In this document: piece after piece, positions 15,308 to 22,072 of the stretch
How positions within the stretch are numbered: position 1 is the first letter of the stretch
Layout: every line of letters starts with the position of its first letter
DNA from: an uncultured Acidimicrobiales bacterium
Lineage (GTDB): Bacteria > Actinomycetota > Acidimicrobiia > Acidimicrobiales > AC-14
Length of the DNA stretch: 32,873 nucleotides
Direction of reading: 5' to 3'
Assembly: GCA_902805665.1 (NCBI GenBank)
Contig: CADCTB010000025.1
Coordinates: 1-32,873, forward strand
Made by a program: the position numbers and the translations under genes
The notes under the pieces: generated by a model
Told to the model about the DNA's origin: nothing
Databases searched by the model: none
What the model saw: only the letters and a program-made list of their open reading frames with translations

Positions 15308-16256
15308 GCACCGTAACGCTCGACTGACTCCCGAAGGTCGATTGCTTCTCTGTCAACGCATCGAGGCCGGCTGGCCGGTCGCCCACGTGGCCGAAGCCAT
15401 GGGCATGTCCCGAGACCGGGCGTATGTCTGGTGGCGTCGCTACCAGGCCGAGGGCGTCGCCGGTCTCCAGGACCGGTCCAGCCGGCCTCGTCGCTGTCCG
15501 ACCAAGACGAAGGCCTCGAGGGAGCGACGCATCGTCTGGCTGCGCACCAACCGCGGTTACGGACCAGCCCGCATCGCCGGCATCATCAAGATGCCGTCCT
15601 CCACGGTGCACCGGGTGCTCCTCCGCCACGGCCTCAACCGCCTCGACTGCCTGGACCGCCCCACCAGGACGCCGATTCGCCGGATGGAGATGAGCCGCCC
15701 TGGCGAGCTGGTGCACATCGACGTGAAGAAGCTGGGGCGGATACCCAAGGGCGGCGGGTGGCGGGTCCACGGTCGGGCGGCACGACCCCACGACGGCCAC
15801 GCCAAGCGAGAGCGACCCGGCTACGCCTACGTCCACTCCGCTGTCGACGCCTACAGCCGCCTCGCCTACAGCGAGGTCCTGGCCGACGAGAAGGCGGCCA
15901 CCGCCGCCGGCTTCTGGGGCCGTGCGGCCGCCCACTTCAGCCGGATCGGGATCACGGTCGAACGAGTGCTCACCGACAACGGCAGCTGCTACCGCAGCAG
16001 GGACTTCGCCGTCGCTCTGGGCAGCATCGTCCACTCCCGGACACGGCCCTACCGTCCCGCCACCAACGGCAAGGTCGAACGGTTCAACCGCACCCTCTTG
16101 GCCGAGTGGGCCTATGCCCGACCGTGGAGCTCAGAGGGTCAGCGGAACCGGGCCTTGACGACCTGGCTCCACCGCTACAACCATCATCGACACCACACCG
16201 CGATCGGCGGCCCGCCCATGAGCCGTGTCAGCAACCTGTCTGGGCACTACAGCTAG
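15306..16256 (+). CDS. IS481-family transposase
   Basis: 316 aa. N-terminal helix-turn-helix (LLCQRIEAGWPVAHVAEAMG), then an rve integrase core: Asp in LVHIDVKKLGRI, Asp in VLTDNGSCYRS, and Glu in ATNGKVERFNRTL, completing the DDE triad. The start is GTG at 15306, seven bases after GGAGG; the longer track ORF starts upstream inside the hairpin. The frame is intact. The stop overlaps the end of the terminal repeat. Confidence 0.95.
   Translation: MHRNARLTPEGRLLLCQRIEAGWPVAHVAEAMGMSRDRAYVWWRRYQAEGVAGLQDRSSRPRRCPTKTKASRERRIVWLRTNRGYGPARIAGIIKMPSSTVHRVLLRHGLNRLDCLDRPTRTPIRRMEMSRPGELVHIDVKKLGRIPKGGGWRVHGRAARPHDGHAKRERPGYAYVHSAVDAYSRLAYSEVLADEKAATAAGFWGRAAAHFSRIGITVERVLTDNGSCYRSRDFAVALGSIVHSRTRPYRPATNGKVERFNRTLLAEWAYARPWSSEGQRNRALTTWLHRYNHHRHHTAIGGPPMSRVSNLSGHYS
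16220..16255. repeat. IS481-family right terminal inverted repeat
   Basis: Reverse complement begins TAGCTGTAGTGCCCA then GACAGG and TTGCTGACA, matching 15202-15236 with small differences. Confidence 0.88.
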
Positions 16257-16519
16257 GGGGCGTGCTGCGCATCCCCGTCACCAGCCAGTGGGGCTGGAAC
16301 CAGACCACCGCCGGCCTGGTGTCGGCCCCGACGCTCCTCATTCGCGGCGCGTTGGACACCACCATCTCGCCGGTCAACGTCGGTCATCTCCTGGAGGACC
16401 TAGGGACCTCCGACAAGATGCTGGTGACGGTGCCGTGCGCATCCCACTTCGTGATCTGGGAGCAGCAGCGCCACCTGATCCACAAGCTGTCGGCCGACTG
16501 GCTCGCCGGCCCCTCCTGA
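16256..16519 (+). pseudogene. 3' fragment of an alpha/beta hydrolase gene
   Basis: Immediately after the IS481 right end an open frame reads WGWNQTTAGLVSAPTLLIRG, then ALDTTISP and ASHFVIWEQQRHL, ending at TGA 16519. APTLLIRGALD carries the Asp-bearing strand and ASHFVIWE the catalytic-His loop of alpha/beta hydrolases. The N-terminal half, with the nucleophile Ser, is absent to the left of the IS, so the gene is truncated and not merely interrupted. Any expression would have to initiate within or beside the IS. Confidence 0.7.
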
Positions 16520-16606
16520 ACCACGGGCGGCGGAAGGGCCGAGGACGACGCGGTCGGGCTGATTCGTCCGCCTCGTTGCGACGGACGTCCTCGACCCCTT
16601 CAGCCG

Positions 16607-17551
16607 TCAGGCGTTCGTGTGCGGGTCGAGGGCGTCGCGCAGACCCTGGCCCACGAAGTTCACGGCGAGCACGGTGAGGAGGATGGCCAGGCCGGGCGCG
16701 TAGACGAGGTAGGCCAGGTCGGTCCCCACCGCCCCTCGGGACTGCGAGAGCATGCTGCCCCATGAGACCGAAGGCGGCTGGATCCCGAAGCCCAGGAACG
16801 AAAGCGCCGATTCGGAGAGGATGGCGGCGCCGGCGGCCAGTGTGAGGTGCACGCAGATCGGGCCGACGACGCTCGGCAGCATCTCCGACACGATGATCCG
16901 GGTGCTCGACGCCCCCGACGCCCGGGCCGCCTCGACGAACTCCTGCTCCTTGAGCGACAGGAAAAGTCCACGCACGATTCGGGCCACCGAGCGCCAGAAC
17001 AGGAAGGCGAGAAGGAGGACGATTACGGTCAGCGAGCTGCCGAGGCCGCGCTGGGCCACCATGAGCAGCGCCGTCCCGGGGAGCACGAGGAGGAGGTCGA
17101 CGAGGCGCATCAAGGCCTGATCGACCCGGCCCCCGAAATACCCCGCCACCGCGCCCACTGTCGTCCCGATGATCGTGGACCCCAGCGCCACGCACAGCCC
17201 GACGAGGAGGGAGATCCTCCCCCCGTACAGCACCCGGGTCAGCTGGTCGCGACCCAGCTCGTCGGTGCCGAACAGATGGCGGAGCGACGGCGGCTGGCGG
17301 GACTGCGACAGCACCTCGGCGTCCAGTGTGGGATTGACCTCATACGGCGTGAGGAGCGGCGCCAGCACGGCGGACAGGGCGAGGAGCCCGAGGACCACCA
17401 GGCCCGCCATGGACACCTTGCGACGCCGGAACCGACGAGCCACCAGCCGCCATTGGGCGGCGGCCGGGGTGGCGGCGACGGCTCCGAGCGGGCCTGCGAC
17501 ATCGGGTGAGGGGAGTCGCGGCGGGCGGTCAGGCTCGACACCCACGGCCAT
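16607..17551 (-). CDS. ABC transporter permease, DppC/OppC type
   Basis: 314 aa. An N-terminal helix after RRRKVSMAGLVVLGLLALSA is followed by the periplasmic signature LRHLFGTDELGRDQLTRVLYGG. The binding-protein-dependent permease loop is EFVEAARASGASSTRIIVSEMLP, then SALSFLGFGIQPPSVSWGSM. Together with the upstream DppB-type gene it forms the membrane channel of a peptide or nickel-type importer. Its ATG at 17551 overlaps the last base of the upstream stop (TGATG). The 637-aa track ORF merges this gene with an antisense-free but meaningless frame upstream. No ATPase genes follow: the next DNA is convergent hydrolase remnant and IS. Confidence 0.93.
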   Translation of the reverse strand: MAVGVEPDRPPRLPSPDVAGPLGAVAATPAAAQWRLVARRFRRRKVSMAGLVVLGLLALSAVLAPLLTPYEVNPTLDAEVLSQSRQPPSLRHLFGTDELGRDQLTRVLYGGRISLLVGLCVALGSTIIGTTVGAVAGYFGGRVDQALMRLVDLLLVLPGTALLMVAQRGLGSSLTVIVLLLAFLFWRSVARIVRGLFLSLKEQEFVEAARASGASSTRIIVSEMLPSVVGPICVHLTLAAGAAILSESALSFLGFGIQPPSVSWGSMLSQSRGAVGTDLAYLVYAPGLAILLTVLAVNFVGQGLRDALDPHTNA

Positions 17552-18549
17552 CAGGACGACCGAACCCGCGGATCGAGGAAGCCGAGGAGCACGTCGGACA
17601 GGAGGACGAGGAGCAGGACGAAGGACGCGGCCACCATGAGCCAGGGGAGGATCACGTTCGTGTCGCCGGCACGGAGGGCGTTGAAGAACAGCTGTCCCAT
17701 CCCGGGGAGGGCGAAGATCGACTCGGTCACGATGACGCCGCCGAAGAGATGCCCGATCCCGACCGCCGAGATGGTGGTGAACGGGATGAGGGCGTTCCGG
17801 AGCGCATGTCGAACGAGCACCCGTCGCCGCGGGACGCCCTTCGCCTTGGCCATGCGGATGTAGGGCGCCGAGATCACATCGAGCATGGCGGCCCGGACGT
17901 AGCGGCTCCACGCCGCCGACAGAGGTAACGACAGCACCAGCACCGGAAGAGCGAGGTGGCGCAGGTAGTCGAGCGGCACGCCTTCGGTGGCGCTCCGCAT
18001 CCCTACGGAGAACAGGATCGGCTGGTCCAGTCCCAACTGCTGCCGCGGTCGGAACACGAACCACTCGATGGACAGGAGGGCGAACCAGAACGCCGGCATT
18101 GAGAGGGCGAGGATCGACAGCCCGGAGATGAGATGGTCGAGAGCCGAGTCGGGCCGGGACGCGCAGACGACCCCGACGAGCACGGCGATGGCGAGGGACA
18201 ACAGGATCGCCCACACCACCAGTTGGGTGGTGTTCCAAAGGCGCTGGCGGATCTCGGCGCCGACCGATCGACGGGAGACGATGCTCTCCCCCCAGTCGCC
18301 CCGCACGAAGTGCGACAACCAACTCAGGTACTGCTCGGCAAGCGGCCGGTCCAGCCCGAGCCGCTTCTCCTCGGACTCGATGAGGCCGGCGGTGCTCTCG
18401 GGCACCGACGCCGTGGGGTCCCCCGGGATGCCGCCCCTGAGGACGGAGAGCGGGTCGGTCGTGGTCCTCACGAACACGAACAGCACCATCGACGCGACGA
18501 GCAGAATTGCGCCCGACCAAACCAACCGCCGTCCGACCAGACCGATCAT
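17551..18549 (-). CDS. ABC transporter permease, DppB/OppB type
   Basis: 332 aa. It begins MIGLVGRRLVWSGAILLVAS, with the family's first helix and FVFVRTTTDPL, then RLGLDRPLAEQYLSWLSHFV and GDWGESIVSRRSV. The permease loop is YIRMAKAKGVPRRRVLVRHALRN, and TESIFALPGMGQLFFNALRA lies near the C-terminus. These are characteristic of DppB/OppB. It is overlapped by the DppC-type gene and preceded by a DUF1059 gene 49 bases upstream, so all three are probably one transcript driven from the heptamer site at 18787. No strong ribosome site precedes ATG 18549; an upstream in-frame start is possible. Confidence 0.93.
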   Translation of the reverse strand: MIGLVGRRLVWSGAILLVASMVLFVFVRTTTDPLSVLRGGIPGDPTASVPESTAGLIESEEKRLGLDRPLAEQYLSWLSHFVRGDWGESIVSRRSVGAEIRQRLWNTTQLVVWAILLSLAIAVLVGVVCASRPDSALDHLISGLSILALSMPAFWFALLSIEWFVFRPRQQLGLDQPILFSVGMRSATEGVPLDYLRHLALPVLVLSLPLSAAWSRYVRAAMLDVISAPYIRMAKAKGVPRRRVLVRHALRNALIPFTTISAVGIGHLFGGVIVTESIFALPGMGQLFFNALRAGDTNVILPWLMVAASFVLLLVLLSDVLLGFLDPRVRSS

Positions 18550-18598
18550 CCGGTCGAGATGGTAGGGGCTGCGACCGGCCTGCTGCGCCCCGACGGGA

Positions 18599-18763
18599 CT
18601 AGCCGCCGGGGCGCTCCGTCGTGTCGTTGGCCAGCCGCAGCACGAGCTCGGCCGAGAGCTGCATGCTGTGCACCTCCCGGGCGTGGATCTGGGCACGCAG
18701 GACCAGCTCGTCGTCGCCGTCGCCCGTCGCCTCGAAGCCACAGTCGCATCGCATGACTCTCAT
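18599..18763 (-). CDS. DUF1059 small protein heading the permease unit
   Basis: 54 aa and below the ORF-track cutoff. Translation gives MRVMRCDCGFEATGDGDDEL, then VLRAQIHAREVHSMQLSAEL, matching DUF1059: CxCG at the N-terminus, an acidic ELV segment, and the HAxxVHxM motif. The function of the family is unknown; the Cys and His residues could bind metal (inference). ATG at 18763 is chosen; an in-frame GTG lies nine bases upstream. The last operator heptamer ends 23 bases before ATG, almost the same geometry as the second DUF1059 gene at 21896. It is paralogous to 21896-22072 and to the decayed copy at 25191-25326. Confidence 0.82.
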   Translation of the reverse strand: MRVMRCDCGFEATGDGDDELVLRAQIHAREVHSMQLSAELVLRLANDTTERPGG

Positions 18764-18786
18764 CACGGACACGGTGACCTATCGGA

Positions 18787-18804
18787 TGTAGAGGCGGCGT
18801 AGAC
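18787..18804 (-). promoter_or_regulatory. SARP-type heptamer repeat, DUF1059-permease unit
   Basis: On the minus strand GTCTACG and CTCTACA are separated by exactly four bases (11-bp period). The same pattern occurs at five other promoters here. A TAnnnT hexamer is not found at the 9-bp position (TCACCG instead), though GATAGGT lies slightly closer. This is the weakest of the six sites for its -10, but the repeat itself is clear. Confidence 0.6.
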
Positions 18805-18817
18805 CCCGGCCAGGGAC

Positions 18818-18834
18818 GGCGGGTCCGGCCCGCC
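18818..18834 (-). terminator. GC-rich hairpin after the beta-barrel gene
   Basis: GGCGGG and CCCGCC with a five-base loop lie 23 bases beyond the stop of the 18857 gene and before the next operator. There is no T-run, so it is only a candidate terminator. Confidence 0.35.
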
Positions 18835-18856
18835 GCCCCTTCGCCGCGACCAACCA

Positions 18857-19360
18857 TCAGCCAACGGTCACGGTGCCGGTCGCCCTCACATAGGACATCT
18901 CGAAGATCGGCGGGGCGGTTTCCGGCAGGCAGCTGCCGTCAGCGTTGCGTCCGCGGATCACGGTGAGGTTGGCAACGGCCGTGCCGCCTCCGGTTGCGCC
19001 CGCGTACGCGCCGGTCCCGCCGGTGACGACCGCCGTGTGGGTGAACGTCAGACGGGCCACGCAGGTCGTGGGATTGAAGTCGAGCTGAGGCGGGCCGGCG
19101 GGGGTGATGGTCTGGTACAGATCGCCTTGCGGGAACATGAACTGGACCTGGAACGGGCCTCCGCGGGGGACCTGGAGCCGATTGTTCTCCTCGGTCCCTG
19201 CGCCGGTGATCAGCCCTTGGCCCACCACCGTGCCCGTGTTGGCCCCGATCTTCACAACGGTGAAGTCCTGACGGGCGGTCACGGCGGCGGCCGGGCCGGG
19301 GTTCCCCACGAGAACAGAGCCGGCGACGGCCGCGGTGAGGACAAGCTTCTTGATGTTCAT
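18857..19360 (-). CDS. secreted allene-oxide-cyclase/dirigent barrel-like protein
   Basis: 167 aa with a signal peptide (MNIKKLVLTAAVAGSVLVGN, cleavage near AAA-V). The mature region has LDFNPTTCVARLTFTHTAVV followed by TGGTGAYAGATGGG, the same blocks as in the protein at 4521-5015, so they are paralogues. ATG at 19360 follows AAAGGAG at good spacing. The upstream gap carries two RTCTACR-type heptamers and TAAGTT, giving an untranslated leader of about 50 bases. Function unknown; a secreted small-molecule-binding or adhesive barrel is possible. Confidence 0.8.
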   Translation of the reverse strand: MNIKKLVLTAAVAGSVLVGNPGPAAAVTARQDFTVVKIGANTGTVVGQGLITGAGTEENNRLQVPRGGPFQVQFMFPQGDLYQTITPAGPPQLDFNPTTCVARLTFTHTAVVTGGTGAYAGATGGGTAVANLTVIRGRNADGSCLPETAPPIFEMSYVRATGTVTVG

Positions 19361-19415
19361 GACGCTCCTTTGCGTGTAGGGCGGGAGGCCGCATCGGTGC
19401 CGCCTCTCGAACGGG

Positions 19416-19448
19416 AACTTAGGAAGGGGCTGTAGATCCGCTGTAGAT
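19416..19448 (-). promoter_or_regulatory. SARP-type operator and -10, beta-barrel gene
   Basis: On the minus strand two identical heptamers ATCTACA, spaced by GCGG (11-bp period), are followed nine bases later by TAAGTT at 19416-19421. The arrangement matches the known SARP promoter layout of direct repeats close to the -10 in place of a -35 element. Confidence 0.72.
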
Positions 19449-19455
19449 GGGCCGT

Positions 19456-20751
19456 TCAGGCCGGGACGATCCCGAAATAGACCTTGTACGAGCCGCCGAG
19501 CCCGGAGATCAAGTCGCTCTGCGCCTTGAACCCGATGCCGTCGAAGGTGCTGTTCTCCGTTCGAGCGGCCAGCACGACCATCTGCTTCGCCGACAGCGTC
19601 AGGGTCGACGCCCCGACGCGGTTGTCATCCCAGTCGAACAGGTCGTTGATGGCCCCGCTGATGCTGGGCATCAGAGTGCCCAACACGGGCCCTGCGATCG
19701 CGGCGGCCACGGGTCCCACGAGCGGAATCAGACCCAACGCCCCGGTGCCAACGGCGTGAACCCCCATGACGACGTCGTGAATCTGCTTCTTGTACTTGTC
19801 GGGATCGCCGTAGTCGTGTTCCATGAGCACGCTGCTGATATTGATCCCGTACGCTCGCCCCCGGTAGATCTCCAGGAGATCCGGGACCGAATCACCATCG
19901 TCGACGTCCTCGTCCTCGTAGATCCTGGTCCGCAGAGTGTCCGCGAACTTGGGGGTCGACACGCTCATGATCGCGTAGGGCTCGTCCGAACCCGGTCCGT
20001 CCGTTGTGCCGAGGCAATGCAGACCGGTGTAGTGGACCACCACGTCTCTGAGGTCGATTGCCCCTATGTCGCCCCACCAGTAGATGCCGCCGTGCTCGAA
20101 CTCGTTCACGCGGCCGCCCTCAGGCAGGTCGAGCGTGTCAGTGGTCGGGTAGCCCAGGTAGGAGGTCTCCCATCCCAGCGTCCCCCATTTCTCCCGGATG
20201 TCACCGTCGATCGTGTTGGCGCCCGTGTTCGGCGACCAGTAGATCGAGCCAGCGTTCATGAAGTGGTTGAAGCGTCCCACCCCGTCAGGCGTGGGCAACT
20301 CGTCAGTGACGGGGTAACCGAGCGGCGACCGCTCCCAGCCCAGGGACGCCCACTTCTTGCGAATCTCACCCATGATCGCTGCTGCCCCCGTTCCCGGGCT
20401 CCAGTAGATCGAGCAGGTGTTGTCGTTGAAGTGGCTGTATCGGCCCACGCCGTCGGGCGTCGATCGCTCATTGCTGCACGGGACTCCGAACTCCAGACCA
20501 CCGAGGCTGAGCCACTTCTTGTAGATGTCGCCCTCGATCACAAAGGCGCTGTGCATGGGTGCGTTGTAACAGACGGCCGCATTGGCGAACGTCCAGATCT
20601 TGCCTTCCTGCTTGGAGACGACCTCGCCCAGAGCGTTCTCCTGGCCGATGATGATCTGTCTGAAGCCGACGGCATCGTCGATCACGCGCTCCGCACTCCT
20701 GGAGGCCATGACGACGCTGTTATCGATTTCGGGGAACGAAAAGTTGGACAT
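19456..20751 (-). CDS. LGFP-repeat protein with hydrophobic C-terminal region
   Basis: 431 aa. Residues about 60-230 contain LGFP-type repeats: LGGLEFGVPCSNE, LGWERSPLGYPVTDE and LGWETSYLGYPTTDT, each followed by a YWSP or YWW block (SIYWSPGTG, SIYWSPNTG, GIYWWGDIG). LGFP repeats are known in actinobacterial envelope-associated proteins. The rest is unassigned: an acidic segment (YEDEDVDDGDSV), a hydrophobic glycine-rich stretch (LGLIPLVGPVAAAIAGPVLG) and a beta-rich end. No Sec signal peptide is visible at MSNFSFPEIDNSV, so its export route is unclear. ATG at 20751. It is preceded by a three-heptamer operator located inside the end of the DoxX-like gene. Confidence 0.8.
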   Translation of the reverse strand: MSNFSFPEIDNSVVMASRSAERVIDDAVGFRQIIIGQENALGEVVSKQEGKIWTFANAAVCYNAPMHSAFVIEGDIYKKWLSLGGLEFGVPCSNERSTPDGVGRYSHFNDNTCSIYWSPGTGAAAIMGEIRKKWASLGWERSPLGYPVTDELPTPDGVGRFNHFMNAGSIYWSPNTGANTIDGDIREKWGTLGWETSYLGYPTTDTLDLPEGGRVNEFEHGGIYWWGDIGAIDLRDVVVHYTGLHCLGTTDGPGSDEPYAIMSVSTPKFADTLRTRIYEDEDVDDGDSVPDLLEIYRGRAYGINISSVLMEHDYGDPDKYKKQIHDVVMGVHAVGTGALGLIPLVGPVAAAIAGPVLGTLMPSISGAINDLFDWDDNRVGASTLTLSAKQMVVLAARTENSTFDGIGFKAQSDLISGLGGSYKVYFGIVPA

Positions 20752-20800
20752 GAAGGCTCTCTTCTTTCGGTGTGGTTTTTGGTCAGGTGTCGCTGATGGG

Positions 20801-21760
20801 CTAGGCACGGTGACCGGGACCGGCCGCCACTTGCACAGTACGGATGACGTGTAGATCCGCCGTAGACTTTTCGTAGGGCATGGTCCCTCTGCCGCCGCGA
20901 TGCTCGGAAATCGGCCCATCGACGTCCTCGGCGGGACCGCCGCGCGGCGGGTCGCCGACAAGCCAGAACAGGGCCAGGGGCAGTACATAATCTCCGGCGC
21001 GCTCGACGAACTGGTAGTTGGGTTGGCCGACCAGAGGCCGAAGCAGTTCGGTGCCGAGCTTCCAGACCAGCACGAAGAGGAGCAGGTGGCGGAGCCGCTT
21101 GATCAGGACCGCAAGGCCGAGCACAACTTCTAAGGCGCCCACCCAGGGCATCAGGTCGGCAGCCTGCGAGGCGTCCGTCACACGGACCCACCCGAGGAAA
21201 TCGAACCACTCCTTCTTGGCCGCCCAGATGCCGAGACCACCGTGACCCACCAGTAGCAATGCGATGCTCACCCTCATCACCCAGGCCAGCCGTCGGGCGA
21301 GTTCCTCGCCGATCTCCTCAGGAGGCCGGACACGCTCGAACCATGACCACAGCGAGCGCCCGCCCCAGCCGGAAAGCACGAGCAGCGCCAGCGGCATGCC
21401 GAAGTTGGCGCCCCGCTCGACCAGTTCGAACCACGACTCTCCGGTCAACGGCCTCAACCACGCCGTCATCAGCCCCCACACCGCCATATGGGCCATCACG
21501 GCGCGCATGGGACGAACCAGCAGCAGAACGGCCAGAGCGATATCGACCGTTCCGATGATGACGAACATGTGGCTGGAGGCGAAGGTCTCCGGTATCCCGA
21601 AGAGGGTGAAATACGGGATCCAGCTCACCGGCCGGTAAAAGCCGGCCAAGCCGTGGCCGAGGAACTCCAAGACCACTCCGATTCGCAAGGCCCAGTGCAG
21701 CTTCACCGCCAAGGCTTGGGACACAGGTGCGACGACGGCGCGGGTGTCAGAACGGATCAT
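20801..21760 (-). CDS. DoxX-like membrane protein with internal duplication
   Basis: 319 aa with about eight hydrophobic helices. The two halves are similar: LEFLGHGLAGFY / LLLVGHGGLGIW, TVDIALAVLLLVRPM / ALEVVLGLAVLIKRL, WLRPLTGESWFELVERGANF / LLRPLVGQPNYQFVERAGDY. This suggests a duplicated four-helix DoxX-type unit. DoxX family members are small membrane proteins linked to redox or lipid processes; the role here is unknown. ATG at 21760 follows AGAGGAGCTTCG. The hydrophilic C-terminal tail overlaps the promoter of the downstream LGFP gene. Confidence 0.72.
   Translation of the reverse strand: MIRSDTRAVVAPVSQALAVKLHWALRIGVVLEFLGHGLAGFYRPVSWIPYFTLFGIPETFASSHMFVIIGTVDIALAVLLLVRPMRAVMAHMAVWGLMTAWLRPLTGESWFELVERGANFGMPLALLVLSGWGGRSLWSWFERVRPPEEIGEELARRLAWVMRVSIALLLVGHGGLGIWAAKKEWFDFLGWVRVTDASQAADLMPWVGALEVVLGLAVLIKRLRHLLLFVLVWKLGTELLRPLVGQPNYQFVERAGDYVLPLALFWLVGDPPRGGPAEDVDGPISEHRGGRGTMPYEKSTADLHVIRTVQVAAGPGHRA
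20835..20878 (-). promoter_or_regulatory. SARP-type operator with three heptamers, LGFP gene
   Basis: Minus strand: CCCTACG, GTCTACG and ATCTACA at exact 11-bp steps, then nine bases, then TACTGT (20835-20840). The site lies within the coding sequence of the DoxX-like gene's tail, which means the LGFP gene has its own promoter even though it follows in the same direction. Confidence 0.75.
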
Positions 21761-21792
21761 CGAAGCTCCTCTTGCGTAGGTCAGTCACCAGC

Positions 21793-21836
21793 AAGGTAAG
21801 GAGGATGCGTAGATCCTCAGTAGACGCGTCGTAGAC
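21793..21836 (-). promoter_or_regulatory. SARP-type operator with three heptamers, DoxX-like gene
   Basis: Minus strand: GTCTACG, GTCTACT and ATCTACG at 11-bp steps, then nine bases, then TACCTT (21793-21798). Back-to-back with the plus-strand site at 21856. Confidence 0.75.
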
Positions 21837-21855
21837 GGCGAGAGACGACAACGCC

Positions 21856-21888
21856 GTCTACGGAGTTTCTACGGCGGGTTGAGACACT
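21856..21888 (+). promoter_or_regulatory. SARP-type operator, DUF1059/binding-protein unit
   Basis: Plus strand: GTCTACG and TTCTACG at 11-bp spacing, then nine bases, then GACACT, a weak -10-like hexamer. The GTG start at 21896 lies seven bases after that hexamer, so the transcript may be leaderless. Confidence 0.65.
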
Positions 21889-21895
21889 CCCAACC

Positions 21896-22072
21896 GTGAG
21901 AGTCATCCGGTGCGACTGCGGGTTCGAGGTGTCCGAGGACGGTGACGAAGCGCTCGTCACCCGCGCCCAGGACCACGCGCAGGTCGTGCACGGCATGAAT
22001 CTTCCGGCGGAACTCCTGCTGGCGCTGGCCTCTACACTTCGGCCGAACGACACTGAGGAGGACGGCGGATGA
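21896..22072 (+). CDS. DUF1059 small protein, copy A
   Basis: 58 aa and below the ORF-track cutoff. It reads MRVIRCDCGFEVSEDGDEAL, then VTRAQDHAQVVHGMNLPAEL, matching DUF1059 by CxCG and HAxxVHGM. Close paralogue of the protein at 18599-18763, sharing MRVxRCDCGFE. The GTG start lies seven bases from a -10-like hexamer, suggesting leaderless translation. Its stop overlaps the start of the binding-protein gene (ATGA), implying translational coupling. Function unknown; repeated linkage to oligopeptide-transport genes suggests a role beside uptake. Confidence 0.85.
   Translation: MRVIRCDCGFEVSEDGDEALVTRAQDHAQVVHGMNLPAELLLALASTLRPNDTEEDGG

Larger units (their letters stand above)
15202..16255 (+). 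mobile_element. IS481-family insertion sequence
   Basis: Bounded by inverted repeats sharing an identical outer 15 bases, TAGCTGTAGTGCCCA, and a second conserved block TTGCTGACA. The element is 1054 bp with one transposase gene whose stop lies in the right terminal repeat, a usual IS481 layout. No target duplication was recognised. On the right it abuts the 3' fragment of an alpha/beta hydrolase gene. Confidence 0.88.

Noticed and set aside
16607-18520. 637-aa single ORF covering both permeases
   Set aside because: Only the last 314 residues are the DppC-type protein; the upstream part is an out-of-frame reading of the DppB-type gene.
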